DNA of 47,735 nucleotides from Bacteroidia bacterium. GTDB taxonomy: Bacteria; Bacteroidota; Bacteroidia; UKL13-3. The stretch is from assembly GCA_025454975.1 (NCBI GenBank), contig JALONK010000021.1, positions 1 through 47,735 on the forward strand, in the 5' to 3' direction. The notes under the pieces are model-generated. The model saw only the letters and a program-made list of their open reading frames with translations. It was not told where the DNA came from and did not search any database. Position 1 is the first letter of the stretch. Each line of letters starts with the position of its first letter. This document shows positions 45,584 to 47,735 of the stretch, piece after piece. A program made the translations under genes and the position numbers.

Positions 45584-46909
45584 ATGGATTTGCATACTGC
45601 AATTGAAAAATCACTGTCTAAATTAACAATAAAACAGCCTAAGGTATTAATCGCTGTTAGTGGAGGCCCCGACTCGATAGCCTTGCTTTATGCATGCGTA
45701 AAACTTGGCTTGGATATAAATGCCGCTCATGCCAATTTTATGCTAAGGGATAGTGAGAGTTTTGCAGATGAAAATTTTGTGAAATCAGTTTGTAAAAAAC
45801 TAAAGGTTCCATTACATGTAAAACATTTTAATTTAAATGATTTAAAGAAACAGCAAAACAATTCAAATACTCAATCGCTTGCCAGAAATGTCAGATATGA
45901 TTGGTTTAATCAACTTGTAAACGAATTTAACTTTGATTATATTTTTACTGCTCATCATCAGAATGATCAAGTTGAAACTATTATTCACCGACTTATTCGC
46001 GGTGCCGGTGTTACCGGGTTAATGGGAATTAAATTTCAAAACGAAAAAATAGTTAGACCAATACTATCTGTTACTAAACAGCTCATACTTGATTACCTGA
46101 CAATCAATAAAATTGATTATCAAATCGACTCTAGCAACCTTAAAAATAATTACACCAGAAATACTCTTCGAAATATAATTCTACCAAAACTAAAAGAAAT
46201 TAATAATAATGCCGACCTTCATTTGCTGCAATTGGCCTCTGTTGCAGCCGATACCCATGAACTAATCGTACATTTTATTTCTCAACACCCAGATATTATT
46301 TCTAATCAAAATGACAAAGTTGTTATAAATAAAATAGCGTTAGCCGGTTTCCCTTTTTATCACTTAATCTATTATCATATTTTACAACCAAGAAATTTTC
46401 TTCATAATCAGGTTACTGAAATTTGTTCAGAGCATATTAATCAAAACGCTAAGTGGACCTCCACTACGCACACCTGTTACTACAATCGCGGTCATTTCAT
46501 TATTGAACCGCTCACACTTAACCAACCAATAGAAATATCAGTTAATGAATTTCCCGCTACTTTTTCTATTGGTGCATATACCTATCATTTAAATATCGTT
46601 TCTAACGTAAATTTTAACATAAATAATACATCAGGATTTGTACTTAGTTTTGATCATTTAACCTTACCACTTCAACTAAGACAAAAAAAAGATGGTGATA
46701 AAATTAAGCTTTCAGGTATTAACGGAAACAAAAAAGTTAGTGACCTGCTCATTGATTTAAAATGCAGCCCTATCGAAAAAAAAGAAGTGATAATAATTGA
46801 AAGCGCAGGTAATGTTGTTGCTGTGTTACCATATCGAATTTCAGAACTCGTCTACACTTCTGAAAAAACCAAAAAACTGCTATCTATTTCTATTAATAAA
46901 ACTGCTTAA
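45584..46909 (+). CDS. tilS: tRNA(Ile)-lysidine synthetase
   Basis: Converts C34 of the CAU-anticodon tRNA-Ile to lysidine, so that it reads AUA codons; essential in most bacteria. The PP-loop signature SGGPDS is at 26-31, followed by HANFMLRDSESFADE and AHHQNDQVETIIHRLIRGAG, typical of TilS. The 441-residue protein has the usual C-terminal substrate-binding domain with RQKKDGDKI and GNKKVSDLLIDLK. Overlap or spacing with neighbours is normal. A hairpin follows. Confidence 0.95.
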   Translation: MDLHTAIEKSLSKLTIKQPKVLIAVSGGPDSIALLYACVKLGLDINAAHANFMLRDSESFADENFVKSVCKKLKVPLHVKHFNLNDLKKQQNNSNTQSLARNVRYDWFNQLVNEFNFDYIFTAHHQNDQVETIIHRLIRGAGVTGLMGIKFQNEKIVRPILSVTKQLILDYLTINKIDYQIDSSNLKNNYTRNTLRNIILPKLKEINNNADLHLLQLASVAADTHELIVHFISQHPDIISNQNDKVVINKIALAGFPFYHLIYYHILQPRNFLHNQVTEICSEHINQNAKWTSTTHTCYYNRGHFIIEPLTLNQPIEISVNEFPATFSIGAYTYHLNIVSNVNFNINNTSGFVLSFDHLTLPLQLRQKKDGDKIKLSGINGNKKVSDLLIDLKCSPIEKKEVIIIESAGNVVAVLPYRISELVYTSEKTKKLLSISINKTA

Positions 46910-46940
46910 AAAAACAGGCTACCTATAATTAGGTAGCCTG
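46908..46940 (-). terminator. Intrinsic terminator between tilS and the T9SS protein gene
   Basis: CAGGCTACCT (46915-46924) and AGGTAGCCTG (46931-46940) form a 10-bp perfect stem with a 6-base loop. On the minus strand a run of T residues follows, ending the transcript of the gene at 46963. On the plus side only CATTATT follows, so it is weaker for tilS. Confidence 0.85.
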
Positions 46941-46962
46941 CATTATTAAAGTTTTAGATTAG

Positions 46963-47735
46963 TTATTTTATTGTGATTCGTTGACTGTAAATCTCGTTAC
47001 CACGTTTTACATATACAACGTAAATGCCCGGCATTACACTTTCAACATTTATTTGTTTGCTGCTTAGGTCTGAAGCATTTACTTGCTCATCATATACCTT
47101 TGCTCCTAACATGTTATAAACTGTTAATTGCACCTCTCCATTTATTGGTTGTTTAAAGCTTAATTTAAAGGTCCCATTATTAGGGTTTGGATACACACTT
47201 AACATACCCGACTGCTCTAATTCATTTAATCCAATAGCTGTTGCTAACACTCTTATACTTCTTTCCACCTTTATCGAGAGATTACCTGATGCATCTGTTA
47301 CTTGATACCTGATGTATCTCCATCCTCCCAAGTCAGCCCATAATGTGTCGTTTCTGTTTCCTAAATCTGTTTCGATTACAACTTTTAATGCTAAAGAGTC
47401 TTGAGATTCATAATTGTCTGAAATGCGTATTCCCGGTTCGATGTAGTCAGAAAAACGTTTCATATCAAGTGGGTTATCTCCTAAAATTTCAATGGTTGGT
47501 GCAATACGGTCAACTACTTTTACTCCCCTGCTTAATCTGGTTTCATTACCCGAACCGTCTTTCACAATATAGGTAATCATATAGTCGCCCAATGCATTTA
47601 CATCCACATTGCTTTGCTTGGTTTGTATCAAACTGTTTGATGAATAATAATTGTCGCTAGCATCTACGCCCGGGTCGGTGTAGTTACGATCATACACATC
47701 AACTAATAATGGATTTTGTCCGCGTAAGCTTACCA
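46963..47735 (-). CDS. T9SS-sorted protein with DUF5011/HYR-type Ig-like repeats (5' partial)
   Basis: C-terminal part of a secreted protein. The frame is open to the window edge, so the start lies outside; a GTG near 47697 is internal. Two DUF5011-type immunoglobulin-like repeats are visible: YTDPGVDASDNYYSSNSL with YMITYIVKDGSGNETR, then FSDYIEPGIRISDNYESQDS with IRYQVTDASGNLS. A T9SS type A sorting domain follows from SVYPNPNNGTFKLSF to YSQRITIK. It is exported by T9SS. The catalytic or binding part, if any, is not in the window. Confidence 0.9.
   Translation of the reverse strand, partial: VSLRGQNPLLVDVYDRNYTDPGVDASDNYYSSNSLIQTKQSNVDVNALGDYMITYIVKDGSGNETRLSRGVKVVDRIAPTIEILGDNPLDMKRFSDYIEPGIRISDNYESQDSLALKVVIETDLGNRNDTLWADLGGWRYIRYQVTDASGNLSIKVERSIRVLATAIGLNELEQSGMLSVYPNPNNGTFKLSFKQPINGEVQLTVYNMLGAKVYDEQVNASDLSSKQINVESVMPGIYVVYVKRGNEIYSQRITIK

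Overview
The window is chromosomal DNA from an AT-rich member of the Bacteroidota, probably a Chitinophagales, Saprospirales or Sphingobacteriales-like lineage. Four things point there: an alternative complex III (ACIII) respiratory operon; three proteins ending in type IX secretion system (T9SS) type A sorting domains; Bacteroidota-type promoters (TTTG, 18-20 bases, TAnnTTTG or TAnnTTCG) with hardly any Shine-Dalgarno sites; and atpD-atpC standing apart from the rest of the ATP synthase genes. I see no insertion sequence, phage, CRISPR array or tRNA. Both window edges cut a gene.

Layout. 1-5984 (+): actB (5' end missing), actC, actD, actE and actF of ACIII, which passes electrons from menaquinol to cytochrome c or oxidase; a bidirectional hairpin follows. 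6049-9191: folB (-), a glutaryl-CoA dehydrogenase (+) and a phosphoglucomutase/phosphomannomutase (+). 9192-18306 (-) is the accessory part of the window. It holds a candidate structured RNA, a soluble histidine kinase coupled to a surface protein with a PID-type C-terminal signal, an outer-membrane barrel with a SPOR domain, a T9SS protein with GKGDN repeats, and two SUMF1-fold paralogues, one of which is decaying at its 3' end. 18552-22153: a Reg_prop/Y_Y_Y histidine kinase (+) and a LuxR-type response regulator (-), convergent with overlapping stops.

22236-29704: a methylcrotonyl-CoA-carboxylase-type beta subunit and a DUF4349-like barrel protein (-), the SRP RNA (+), a TonB-dependent receptor, rpe and a gmhB-like phosphatase (-), and a dolichol-phosphate-mannose-synthase-like glycosyltransferase (+, TTG start). 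29721-35380: a TPR hybrid histidine kinase (-), atpC and atpD (-), a 3-methyladenine DNA glycosylase with an overlapping 54-residue membrane ORF (+), and an acyl-CoA thioesterase (-). 35512-47735: a 2818-residue T9SS beta-helix/PKD adhesin (-), an OstA/LptA-like protein (-), tilS (+), and the C-terminal part of another T9SS protein (-).

Most of the window is core metabolism and envelope biology. The best candidates for something undescribed lie in 9.4-22.2 kb: unusual surface proteins beside two signalling modules, a possible sorting-signal protein translationally coupled to a sensorless kinase, a stable 3' RNA structure, and a recently broken paralogue. Functional links between these are inferred only from proximity.
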